Shown: piece by piece, positions 1 through 6,479 of the stretch
Layout of the letters: every line of letters starts with the position of its first letter
Numbering within the stretch: the stretch's first letter is position 1
From: an uncultured Collinsella sp.
Lineage (GTDB): Bacteria; Actinomycetota; Coriobacteriia; Coriobacteriales; Coriobacteriaceae
Direction: 5' to 3'
Length of the DNA stretch: 10,098 nucleotides
NCBI GenBank assembly: GCA_958418185.1
Contig: CATZEP010000043.1
Coordinates: forward strand, 1 to 10,098
The notes under the pieces: generated by a model
The model's input: the letters and a program-made list of their open reading frames with translations, nothing else
What the model was told of the DNA's origin: nothing
Database searches by the model: none
Translations under genes and position numbers: made by a program

Positions 1-359
1 CCCACGGCGTCGAGCATGTCGCTATCGACACCCTGGGCCATGACGGTATAGCTTTTATCTCCAACTTTGTACTCTGAATAGGCGCTGTCGACGATGCCGA
101 TCTGCTCAATTTGCGGCACCATTTTTCGTAGCTTCTCGACGTCCGAATCAGTGAGCTCTTGGGATGAGTAGATCTGCACCATGCGGGCCGCGTTGAGGCC
201 CAAGCTGTTGACCAGGCTGTTTTGGATGCCGCCGATGAGCGAGGTCATGGCTATGACCGAGGCGATGCCAATGACGATGCCCAGGATGGTGAGCAGGCTA
301 CGACCCTTGTTGGCCTCGAGCGAGTGCAGGGCTTCTTGGATAAGATCGCGGGTGCTCAT
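1..359 (-). CDS. MacB/FtsX-type ABC transporter permease, N-terminal part (cut by window edge)
   Basis: This is the first 119 residues of an integral-membrane permease whose remainder lies beyond the window start. The protein begins MSTRDLIQEALHSLEANKGR, followed at about residues 21-43 by a hydrophobic segment (RSLLTILGIVIGIASVIAM) that is the typical first transmembrane helix of the MacB/FtsX permease family. After it comes an extracytoplasmic stretch that would belong to the MacB periplasmic core-like domain. The start is well supported: an AAGGAG ribosome binding site lies seven bases upstream inside the end of the ATPase gene, and the ATG overlaps the ATPase stop as ATGA, which indicates translational coupling. 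Split permease and ATPase chains are the usual form of this family in Gram-positive bacteria. The substrate cannot be read from the sequence; peptides, antibiotics or lipids are all possible. The missing C-terminal part should hold three more membrane helices. Confidence 0.9.
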   Translation of the reverse strand, partial: MSTRDLIQEALHSLEANKGRSLLTILGIVIGIASVIAMTSLIGGIQNSLVNSLGLNAARMVQIYSSQELTDSDVEKLRKMVPQIEQIGIVDSAYSEYKVGDKSYTVMAQGVDSDMLDAV

Positions 360-1129
360 GCCTTCGCTCCTTTCGGCGTTGTAGAAGGTGCGCAAATCTC
401 GGGTAGGTTGCTGATGGCGCCGCGTAGCGTATTCGGCGCATGCGCGATATATGCGCCGTCATGGATGCGCCCGTCGCGAATGGTTACGGCTCGGTCTGCC
501 TCGGCGGCAATGCCCGGGTCGTGCGTGATGAGCACGATGGTCTTGCCTCGTTCTTGGAGCTTATGGAAGGTTTCCATGACGAGTGCCCCAGTTGTCGAGT
601 CTAGGTTTCCCGTGGGCTCGGCGGCCAGGATGATGGGCGGATCGTTGACGAGGGCGCGCGCGATGGCAACGCGCTGCATCTGTCCACCAGAGAGTTCTGA
701 TATGCGGTGGTCCCAATGGTCGACCGGTAGCGTGACGGCTTGCAGTGCGTGCACGGCGCGCATCTCGCGCTGGTTGCGCGGCACATTGGTGTAGGACAGC
801 GGCAGCATGACGTTTTCGATAACCGACAGACGCGGCAGCAGGTTGAAACTCTGAAAGACAAAGCCGATGCTCAGCGCCCGCACCTCGGTGAGCTCATCAT
901 CGTCCAGTTCGGCGACATTGAGGCCCTGCAGGTAATAGTCGCCCGCCGTCGGTTTGTCCAAGCAACCCAGGATGTTCATGAGCGTCGACTTGCCTGAGCC
1001 CGAGGGGCCGGTGATGGCGACGAACTCACCGGGGTCCACCGCCAGTCTCACATTGTGCAGGATGTGAGCGCAACCGGCCTCGCTCTCAAAGATGCGGTGC
1101 ACGTTGCGGATGTCGATGACGGGGCGCAT
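356..1129 (-). CDS. MacB/LolD-type ABC transporter ATP-binding protein with atypical Walker B
   Basis: This 257-residue protein is the nucleotide-binding subunit of the export system and should sit on the cytoplasmic face of the permease encoded just downstream. The Walker A motif GPSGSGKST is at residues 41-49, the Q-loop glutamine at 93 (FQSFNLLPRLSV, typical of the MacB/LolD group), the LSGGQ signature at 146-150, the D-loop NLDS at 175-178 and the switch histidine at 203. The Walker B segment reads ILAAEPTG: the catalytic glutamate 171 is there, but the aspartate normally before it, which helps hold magnesium, is alanine 170. About 30 residues follow the usual end of the family and look unstructured. 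The ATG shares one base with the stop of the adaptor gene (TAATG), and its own ribosome binding site (GAGGG) is weak, so it is probably translated by coupling. The family call is secure; full ATPase activity is uncertain because of the alanine. Confidence 0.93.
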   Translation of the reverse strand: MRPVIDIRNVHRIFESEAGCAHILHNVRLAVDPGEFVAITGPSGSGKSTLMNILGCLDKPTAGDYYLQGLNVAELDDDELTEVRALSIGFVFQSFNLLPRLSVIENVMLPLSYTNVPRNQREMRAVHALQAVTLPVDHWDHRISELSGGQMQRVAIARALVNDPPIILAAEPTGNLDSTTGALVMETFHKLQERGKTIVLITHDPGIAAEADRAVTIRDGRIHDGAYIAHAPNTLRGAISNLPEICAPSTTPKGAKA

Positions 1130-2541
1130 TACATGCCCTCATCGGCAGGCATACTGTCGCCGCCGTCTGCCGTCATGCCTGCGCCGGTATCCACCACGAT
1201 GGTGTCTCCATCGCGCAGCTTGGTAACCGGCACGTCGGGGTTGATCTCGTTGCCCTGGTCGTCGCGCTTGACCTGCGTCTTGCCGACCACGGCGTCGTTG
1301 TCGTTTTGCGTCACGACGGTCACCTTCACGCGGCGCGTTTCCTTGCCTTCGTCATCGGTGGCCACGTTGACGTAATAGTGCTCGCCGTCCTCGGTCATCA
1401 ACGCCATGGTGGGCACCATGACCACGTCGTCAAGCTGCTCGGTTACCACCGAGACCTCGGCAGTCATACCGGGCTTAAGGCGGCTATCGGGTGCCTCAAT
1501 GAGGATGTCGACGTTAAAGGTCACGCTTCCGCCACCACCGTTGGCGGCGTCGGAGTTTGCCACCGATGCGATAGCCGTGACGGTGCCCTGGCTCACGATA
1601 TCGGGAAACGCGGGATAGGTAACGTTGGCGCTCTGACCCACGGCGATCTTGGCGATGTCCTTTTCGCCCACCTGAACCGTCACCTTCATCTTGGAGAGGT
1701 CAGCGATCTGCATGCACTGCTTGCCGCCGCTCGTGTCGCCTTCGCCCATGACCATGCCTCCGGTCACCGTGGCGCCTACTTTGGCGTTGAGCTCGACGAT
1801 GCTACCTGAGCTGGGGGCCTTTACGGTGCGTTCGGCCGCCTTGGCGTTTGCCTGGTCCAGGGTTGCCTGGGCCGAGGCGAGATTGCGCTGGGCGCTCGAC
1901 ACGGCGCTGGCGTCGGAGGTTACATCCGTCGGGGCGGTCGCTCCGTCGACATCCAGCGTCGGTGCTGCCTGTGCGGCGGCAAGTGCTGCTTGCGCGTTTT
2001 TCAGGTCTTCCTGTGCGGCAGTCACCGCGCGCTGCGCCTCGGCAACGTTGCGATCGAGCTCGTCGTTTTTAATGGTCATGAGCACGTCGCCCTCGTTGAC
2101 GGACTGGCCGGCTTGCACGTTGATCGATGCTACCGTGCCATCGACAGAAGGGGAGACGACCGAGGCCGAAATAGGCTTGAGCTGTCCTTTTGCCTCGACG
2201 GTCGTGGTAAAGGTGCCCTCCATGACCATGTCGGTAACAGGTCCGTCCGCAGATTGCGGCTGCGAGTTGAGGATAACGCTCGCGATAATGGCAATCAGAA
2301 TAATGCCGCCCACGATGCCGGCAGCGATGCCGCGTCGGATGAGCTTTTTGCGCCGACGCTCGGCACGCTTCGCCTTGAGCTTTGCGTAGGCCTCATCGTC
2401 GGATATTCCGGCGTTACCTTGCTCGCCGTCGTTTTGCTGCGCCGTGGGGGCGCTTGTGATGAGCGGTAGAGTTTCAGATGCGCCTTCCGGCACGCGCCCG
2501 GTATCGTCGGGGCCCGGGGTGATGGTGGGGACATTCGACAT
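1129..2541 (-). CDS. MacA-like membrane fusion / efflux adaptor protein
   Basis: This is a 470-residue adaptor subunit of the MacAB-type exporter. A hydrophilic N-terminal tail of about 60 residues is followed by a basic patch (KAKRAERRRKKLIRR, about 57-70) and one membrane helix (about 71-91), which places the rest outside the cell. The first half of a lipoyl-like domain lies at about 125-158 (SPSVDGTVASINVQAGQSV). An alanine- and glutamine-rich coiled-coil hairpin follows at about 160-240, the second half of the lipoyl domain (VKAPSSGSIVELNAKVG) at about 240-257, and beta-barrel and membrane-proximal domains after that. Starting at 2541 is favoured because AAAGGAG lies five bases upstream. 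The frame stays open another 50 codons upstream, but that stretch runs through a hairpin and is rich in arginine and proline in a non-protein-like way. In a monoderm cell there is no TolC-type partner, so the adaptor probably works with the ATPase and permease alone. The substrate is unknown. Confidence 0.92.
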   Translation of the reverse strand: MSNVPTITPGPDDTGRVPEGASETLPLITSAPTAQQNDGEQGNAGISDDEAYAKLKAKRAERRRKKLIRRGIAAGIVGGIILIAIIASVILNSQPQSADGPVTDMVMEGTFTTTVEAKGQLKPISASVVSPSVDGTVASINVQAGQSVNEGDVLMTIKNDELDRNVAEAQRAVTAAQEDLKNAQAALAAAQAAPTLDVDGATAPTDVTSDASAVSSAQRNLASAQATLDQANAKAAERTVKAPSSGSIVELNAKVGATVTGGMVMGEGDTSGGKQCMQIADLSKMKVTVQVGEKDIAKIAVGQSANVTYPAFPDIVSQGTVTAIASVANSDAANGGGGSVTFNVDILIEAPDSRLKPGMTAEVSVVTEQLDDVVMVPTMALMTEDGEHYYVNVATDDEGKETRRVKVTVVTQNDNDAVVGKTQVKRDDQGNEINPDVPVTKLRDGDTIVVDTGAGMTADGGDSMPADEGM

Positions 2542-2575
2542 AGCGTCTCCTTTATAGAACATACCGCGATAAGTA

Positions 2576-2605
2576 TATGCGCCCACCGGTTGGGGCGGGC
2601 GCATA
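2576..2605 (-). terminator. Stem-loop between the L,D-transpeptidase and the exporter operon, possible weak terminator
   Basis: TATGCGCCC (2576-2584) and GGGCGCATA (2597-2605) form a perfect 9-bp stem with a 12-nt loop. Read on the minus strand it lies 65 bases after the L,D-transpeptidase stop and is followed by TACTTATC, which is not a real U-tract. Termination would therefore be inefficient. A TATACT hexamer at 2572-2577 on the minus strand overlaps the foot of the stem and could instead be a -10 element for the exporter operon, though no good -35 box is visible. The stem is clear; its role is a guess. Confidence 0.4.
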
Positions 2606-2669
2606 GGCGCGTTTCTTTCAGCATCGAAAGGTAGGTGTCGCTGAGCTTTGTTGCGTTGCGCGTGACGTG

Positions 2670-4406
2670 CTACGAATGCACGACCACGCACAGACCGACT
2701 TTGATGCAGTCGTGGAGCGCCTTGGCATCGGCCAGGCGCAGATTGATGCAGCCGTGGCTACCGCACCATTTGTACGATTCGGCACTATCGAAACTCGAAT
2801 CGTTTTGCCAGGTAGCGTCGTGGAAGCCAACCATGTTGCCCTCAAACGGCATCCAGTAGCTCACCGGGCTCTCGTATTTGGGCTTACCGGTCTTGGGGTC
2901 CTTGGCGCCGATAAGCTTGGTGGCGCCGTCGTTGCTGTTGATCTGCCACACGCCCTCGGGGGTGGCGTCTTCGCCCGGTTTGCCGGAAATAAAGTTGGCC
3001 TCCCACACGATATTGCCGCCCTCGTCATAGTAGCGTGCATGCTGCTCGGACAGGTCGACGTCGATATACGCCTTCCAATCGGGCTCGCCCTTGGCGGTAA
3101 AGGTGTCGGCCTTCTGGGAGTAATTGATCTCAATCTCGCCGGTCTGCTTGTTGTTAATAGCATCCTCGACCTGCTTGGCAAGCGTGCTGCTATCGATAGA
3201 CCAACCAAAGTCACCGCCTTCGACGGCACATTGCTTGCCATCGGCGCGCGTCCACCAACGAGTGGAGCCCACGGTGTTAAAGCCATTGGCGAGGTCTGCT
3301 GCCCAGTTGCTGATCTGGGAAGTGTCGAGTGTGGGGTTCGCGGGGTCGGCAAAACTGATCCACTGCAGCACCGAGCTGCCGTCGACCTTGCCGGCATCGT
3401 TGCCGTTGAGCTTAAGGGTCACGTTAACGCCCAGGAAGTTGTTGGCGGCATCGCATGCGGCCTGGATCTGGTCGTTGGTGAGCGTGCCGTTGAGCGGCTC
3501 GTAGGCATCGTTTCCGAGCTTCGTAAGATCGACGGTCTCGGACAGTGACGCGAGCTCGATCTCCGCATACTTAATGACATGCTCGCGGTTGAGCTTTTCG
3601 TTGGAGCGGGCCTTCTCGATCGTGAACTTGCCCGCCTTCTCGTCGTAGGAGCTCGATGCCTCAAAGGTACCCGTGCGGCCCTCGTTGAATGCGTCGATGG
3701 CAGCACCCAGATCCTCCTCGAACTGCTTTTGGTCAAAGGTGTCCGAGAGCATGGACAGGTCGACGTCCTGTTCCAGGTCGATGGTACCGTTTTTGGTCGC
3801 GCTAACGTTCTTGCCGCCGAGCGAGGCAATCAGGCGCGAAGGCCACAGCAGCGGCTCGTTGCTGCCGATAATCTCGTGGGCAGCTGCCTCGCCGTCGACG
3901 ATGGGCTCGTCGGATTCGGGCTGATAGGTCCAACTAAAGTCTTCACCCGAAACGGTGAGCTTGTAGTGCTTCCAGGCGGAGTCGACCTTGGTAGCGGCGG
4001 ATGAGGCGTTGGAAAACGAGATATCGACGCCGGCGATGGTGGTGTTGGGGTAGGCAATCTGCGAAAACGCCACGACGCCCACGATATAGACGATGGCGAC
4101 GAGGCCGAGGACGACGAAGAACGCCGTCTTGCCACCCGTCTTATTGCCCTTTGCGGAGCGGTTGTCGGCGGGGCCGCGGTTGTTGGAAACTCGAGTGTGC
4201 GAAGGGCCCTGGTTGTGACCGGCGCCATGTGTGGAACGCTGCTGACGCTGCTGATGCTGGCCCTGATTGGGGCGCGGGGAGGTATTTGCCGCGCCGTGCT
4301 GTTGACCATGGGCTGGCGCAATGGGACGAGGCGATTGGATGCCTCCGGGCTGCCTGCTGGGCTGTTGCGGATCGGGGATCAGTTGGCTGCGGTCGAGTTG
4401 CGACAT
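2670..4406 (-). CDS. Membrane-anchored L,D-transpeptidase (YkuD domain, peptidoglycan-binding-like region)
   Basis: This 578-residue enzyme should form 3-3 cross-links in peptidoglycan, or attach other groups to it, on the outer face of the membrane. A cytoplasmic tail of about 93 residues is very rich in Q, H, P and N (for example HQQRQQR), and a single membrane helix follows at about 94-115. Residues about 120-440 resemble the peptidoglycan-binding-like region that often precedes YkuD domains in Gram-positive L,D-transpeptidases, including an FGWSID segment at 400-405. The C-terminal YkuD domain (about 445-577) carries histidine 529 in GFHDATW and the catalytic motif SHGCINLR with histidine 551 and nucleophile cysteine 553; an extra cysteine, 548, lies five residues before. 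The ATG at 4406 has AAGGAA nine bases upstream. A perfect TATAAT lies about 60 bases upstream, so the gene probably has its own promoter. Family and catalytic residues are clear; the exact donor and acceptor are not. Confidence 0.95.
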   Translation of the reverse strand: MSQLDRSQLIPDPQQPSRQPGGIQSPRPIAPAHGQQHGAANTSPRPNQGQHQQRQQRSTHGAGHNQGPSHTRVSNNRGPADNRSAKGNKTGGKTAFFVVLGLVAIVYIVGVVAFSQIAYPNTTIAGVDISFSNASSAATKVDSAWKHYKLTVSGEDFSWTYQPESDEPIVDGEAAAHEIIGSNEPLLWPSRLIASLGGKNVSATKNGTIDLEQDVDLSMLSDTFDQKQFEEDLGAAIDAFNEGRTGTFEASSSYDEKAGKFTIEKARSNEKLNREHVIKYAEIELASLSETVDLTKLGNDAYEPLNGTLTNDQIQAACDAANNFLGVNVTLKLNGNDAGKVDGSSVLQWISFADPANPTLDTSQISNWAADLANGFNTVGSTRWWTRADGKQCAVEGGDFGWSIDSSTLAKQVEDAINNKQTGEIEINYSQKADTFTAKGEPDWKAYIDVDLSEQHARYYDEGGNIVWEANFISGKPGEDATPEGVWQINSNDGATKLIGAKDPKTGKPKYESPVSYWMPFEGNMVGFHDATWQNDSSFDSAESYKWCGSHGCINLRLADAKALHDCIKVGLCVVVHS

Positions 4407-4463
4407 CGTGTATATTTCCTTCGAGTTTCGCTTTACGGCTCATCGTGTTTTAACTGGGCTTGA

Positions 4464-4469
4464 ATTATA
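4464..4469 (-). promoter_or_regulatory. Putative -10 box of the L,D-transpeptidase gene
   Basis: On the minus strand this hexamer is exactly TATAAT, inside an AT-richer gap and about 58 bases before the start codon. No close match to TTGACA is found 16-18 bases upstream; the best there is AACACA or TAACAC. The position fits a transcript with a leader of about 50 bases. This is inference from sequence only. Confidence 0.45.
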
Positions 4470-4513
4470 GCGATTACGCAATTGCTTGTGTTACGAAAAC
4501 AGTGGCGATAAAG

Positions 4514-4541
4514 GATAGGTGGGACATATGTCCCACCTATC
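4514..4541. repeat. Perfect 28-bp palindrome downstream of the serine dehydratase gene, possible terminator
   Basis: The half-site GATAGGTGGGACAT (4514-4527) is followed without spacer by its exact reverse complement (4528-4541), centred on CATATG. It lies 15 bases after the serine dehydratase stop on the minus strand, where it is followed by CTTTATCG rather than a strong U-tract. A transcript would form a stem of about 12 bp, so it may act as a terminator or a 3'-end stabiliser. The perfect twofold symmetry would equally suit a dimeric DNA-binding protein near the L,D-transpeptidase promoter, 45 bases away. The structure is certain; the function is open. Confidence 0.6.
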
Positions 4542-4556
4542 GTTCGCTTTTGCTCA

Positions 4557-6164
4557 CTATCCGCATATTCCGCATTTTGCGCACGCCGAGAGTGCTGCCG
4601 GAGCCTGCGCGATGCCGCCCTTGGCCGTTTCGCGCAACGTGGCGGGCAGGGCGTGGCCCACCGAGAGCATCACGTGCGCCATCTGGTCAAACGGCACCAG
4701 GCTCTTTATGCCGGCGAGGGCGAGCTGCGCCGAGCTGAAGGCCGCGGCCACGCCGATGGCGTTGCGGTTTTGGCAGGGCACCTCGACAAGGCCGCCGACG
4801 GGGTCGCAAACGAGGCCCAACAGGTTGCTCAGTGCAATGGAGCTGGCGTCGAGCGCTTGCTCGGGCGTGCCGCCCATCATCTGGACCAGCGCGGCGGCGG
4901 CCATGGCGGCAGCGCTTCCAACCTCGGCCTGACATCCGCCCTCGGCGCCGGCGACGCAGGCGCTCGTGGTGAGGTTGAGGCCGATGGCGGCGGCGCAGTA
5001 GAGGGCATCCATGACCTGTTCATCATCGAGCTGGAGGTGATCGGCGAGCGCCAGCACGCAGCCGGGGACGACGCCCGCGGAGCCGGCCGTGGGGGCGGCA
5101 ACGATCACGCCCATGGTGGCGGAGCGCTCGAGCACGGCCATCGCGCGGGCCACGGCATCGGTCTGAACGGGGCCCATCAGGCTTGCGCTTAAATCGTTGC
5201 GGCAGGTGGCATCGACGAGCTTGGCCTCTCCGCCGATAAGCCCGCCGAGCGATCGCTGCGGATTGGCGATGGGGGCCGTGGTCTCCTCGCGCATGACGTC
5301 GAGCACGCGGCGCATGGCTGCGATAGCATGGGCCTCGCCGGTCAGACGCGCCTCGCGCACGGCCATGACGGCGCCGATATTCAGGCCGAGCTCGGCGCAC
5401 GCATCGAGCAACTGCTCGCCGTCGTCAAAGATCTCCTTGGCCGAGACACCGGGGGAGAGCGACGAGGCCGAGCCCGGGAGCTCGATAAACGTGGCGTAAT
5501 CGACATTGTCGAGCTTGCGCAGCATGGGGACGACGGTGTCGTCGGGAGCGCCGTCGGTCTCAAAGACGGAATAGGCCTGGCCGCCCACCTCGGTGCGGTA
5601 GGTGCGGCAGAAGGCGATGTTGACGTGTGCGTAGGCGAGCAGGTTCGTGAGCGCTGCGAGCACGCCGGGAACGTCCTGGTGCGCCACGAAGAGCGTGGAA
5701 TACATGCCCGAGATGTCGACGCCAACGCCGTTGATACGGCTGATGCGCATCTTGCCTCCGCCGAGGCTTTCGCCGCGGACCTGTGCCGTGGCGCCCGTGT
5801 CATCGACCATGTCAATGTCGACGGTGTTGGGGTGGATGGAGGCGTCGTCGCCCTTAATTTCAAAGTGAAAGTCGAGACCCTGCTCGCGTGCGAGGTCAAA
5901 GGCTTGCTTGATGTTCTCGTCGTCGGTATCGAGTCCCAAGATGCCCGCGACGAGCGCGCGGTCGGTGCCGTGGCCGCGGTAGGTGTGGGCAAAGGAGTTC
6001 CACAGGCCAAAGGTAACCTTGCTGATGCGACCTTCCAGCAGGCTGGCGGCAACCTGGGCGCACCGCAGGGCGCCGGCGGTATGCGATGAGCTGGGGCCGA
6101 CCATGACGGGCCCCAAGATCTCGAATGCCGAGGTCGTAGCTAGTGTTTGCGGCTTGCCTGCCAT
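4557..6164 (-). CDS. sdaA: L-serine ammonia-lyase, iron-sulfur dependent, single-chain beta-alpha fusion
   Basis: This 535-residue enzyme converts L-serine to pyruvate and ammonia in the cytoplasm. The beta part comes first (about 10-155, with GPSSSHTAG at 23-31), then an ACT-like segment (about 156-225, TLFVAHQDVPGVLAALTNLL), then the alpha part (about 240-535). The alpha part has the glycine-rich APTAGSAGVVPG (357-368) and three cysteines, 411 (GGCQAEVG), 453 (CDPVGG) and 464 (VPCQNRN). Their 42- and 11-residue spacing matches the [4Fe-4S] ligands known in this family. The last residues are ALSACAKCGICG, giving a CxxCxxC tail at 528-534; a C-terminal cysteine is known to close the cluster in the Legionella enzyme. 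The start at 6164 is preferred because AAAGGAG lies five to six bases upstream; a 29-codon upstream extension would run through a large hairpin. Many relatives have the two parts as separate SdaAB and SdaAA chains. The enzyme is probably oxygen-sensitive. Confidence 0.96.
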   Translation of the reverse strand: MAGKPQTLATTSAFEILGPVMVGPSSSHTAGALRCAQVAASLLEGRISKVTFGLWNSFAHTYRGHGTDRALVAGILGLDTDDENIKQAFDLAREQGLDFHFEIKGDDASIHPNTVDIDMVDDTGATAQVRGESLGGGKMRISRINGVGVDISGMYSTLFVAHQDVPGVLAALTNLLAYAHVNIAFCRTYRTEVGGQAYSVFETDGAPDDTVVPMLRKLDNVDYATFIELPGSASSLSPGVSAKEIFDDGEQLLDACAELGLNIGAVMAVREARLTGEAHAIAAMRRVLDVMREETTAPIANPQRSLGGLIGGEAKLVDATCRNDLSASLMGPVQTDAVARAMAVLERSATMGVIVAAPTAGSAGVVPGCVLALADHLQLDDEQVMDALYCAAAIGLNLTTSACVAGAEGGCQAEVGSAAAMAAAALVQMMGGTPEQALDASSIALSNLLGLVCDPVGGLVEVPCQNRNAIGVAAAFSSAQLALAGIKSLVPFDQMAHVMLSVGHALPATLRETAKGGIAQAPAALSACAKCGICG

Positions 6165-6189
6165 GGCTGCTCCTTTAATCTGTCCCGTC

Positions 6190-6310
6190 GTTCCGAGGGC
6201 TTTGGTATTTGGTCGCCTGCTCGGACAGTCCTGCTCGCACGGAGAGCACATTAAGTGCTCTCCGGCTCGTGCGGAACTCGCGACCGACCAAATACCGAAG
6301 CCCTCGGAAC
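6190..6310. repeat. 121-nt nested inverted repeat in the leader region of the serine dehydratase gene
   Basis: The outer arms, 6190-6215 and 6285-6310, are complementary over 26 bases with one mismatch (T against C, which can pair as a G-U wobble in one RNA strand). The left arm starts GTTCCGAGGGC and the right arm ends GCCCTCGGAAC. Inside is a second perfect stem, GGAGAGCAC (6241-6249) with GTGCTCTCC (6255-6263) around an ATTAA loop. It can be extended by CGCAC (6236-6240) with GTGCG (6269-6273) across a five-base bulge. The element begins 15 bases upstream of the ribosome binding site and is probably transcribed as a 5' leader. It lacks the T-box sequence and any riboswitch core I recognise. 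It may be a regulatory leader or a miniature repeat element. Confidence 0.75.
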
Positions 6311-6331
6311 TTAGGATACATGGTTGGAGTC

Positions 6332-6337
6332 GTTATA
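6332..6337 (-). promoter_or_regulatory. Possible -10 box for the serine dehydratase gene
   Basis: On the minus strand this reads TATAAC in an AT-rich patch (TTTTACAGTATAACG), 22 bases upstream of the large inverted repeat. The -35 region, TCACCA at 17-bp spacing, is a poor match. If used, it would give a leader of about 160 bases that contains the whole repeat. Weak, position-based inference. Confidence 0.28.
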
Positions 6338-6400
6338 CTGTAAAATTCATTGGCTGGTGACCTATTCCGTGCCCCGTGTTGGCTCATCTTCGCCACCGGG

Positions 6401-6441
6401 TTAATAAAAAAGAAGTACCGCTTGGGGACGGTACTTCTTTT
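6401..6441 (-). terminator. Rho-independent terminator of metK
   Basis: AAAAGAAGTACCG (6408-6420) and CGGTACTTCTTTT (6429-6441) form a perfect 13-bp stem around an eight-base loop. On the minus strand the stem is followed by a run of T residues (6410 down to 6401, TTTTTATTAA). It sits 39 bases after the metK stop codon in the right orientation. This is the clearest terminator in the window and shows that metK and the serine dehydratase gene are separate transcription units. Confidence 0.92.
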
Positions 6442-6479
6442 GAAAGCACGTATGTTGTTCTGACCTTAGCGGATCTAAA

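Noticed and set aside
2542..2691. Fifty-codon N-terminal extension of the adaptor protein
   Set aside because: It runs through the 2576-2605 stem-loop, nearly reaches the preceding stop, and the ATG at 2541 has an excellent ribosome binding site.
2667..3548. A 293-codon open frame on the plus strand opposite the L,D-transpeptidase
   Set aside because: It overlaps the catalytic domain of a clearly real gene, has no ribosome binding site and no family resemblance.
6165..6251. Twenty-nine-codon extension of the serine dehydratase, with cysteines at its start
   Set aside because: It lies inside the large inverted repeat, and the ATG at 6164 follows a strong AAAGGAG and begins exactly where family proteins begin.
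6165..6400. T-box or other known amino-acid leader before the serine dehydratase
   Set aside because: No T-box sequence (GGTGGNACCGCG type), no specifier-stem landmarks and no anti-terminator arrangement could be found.
6408..6441. The hairpin before the metK stop as a plus-strand element
   Set aside because: No plus-strand gene ends there, and the T-run lies on the minus-strand side, so it is simply the metK terminator.
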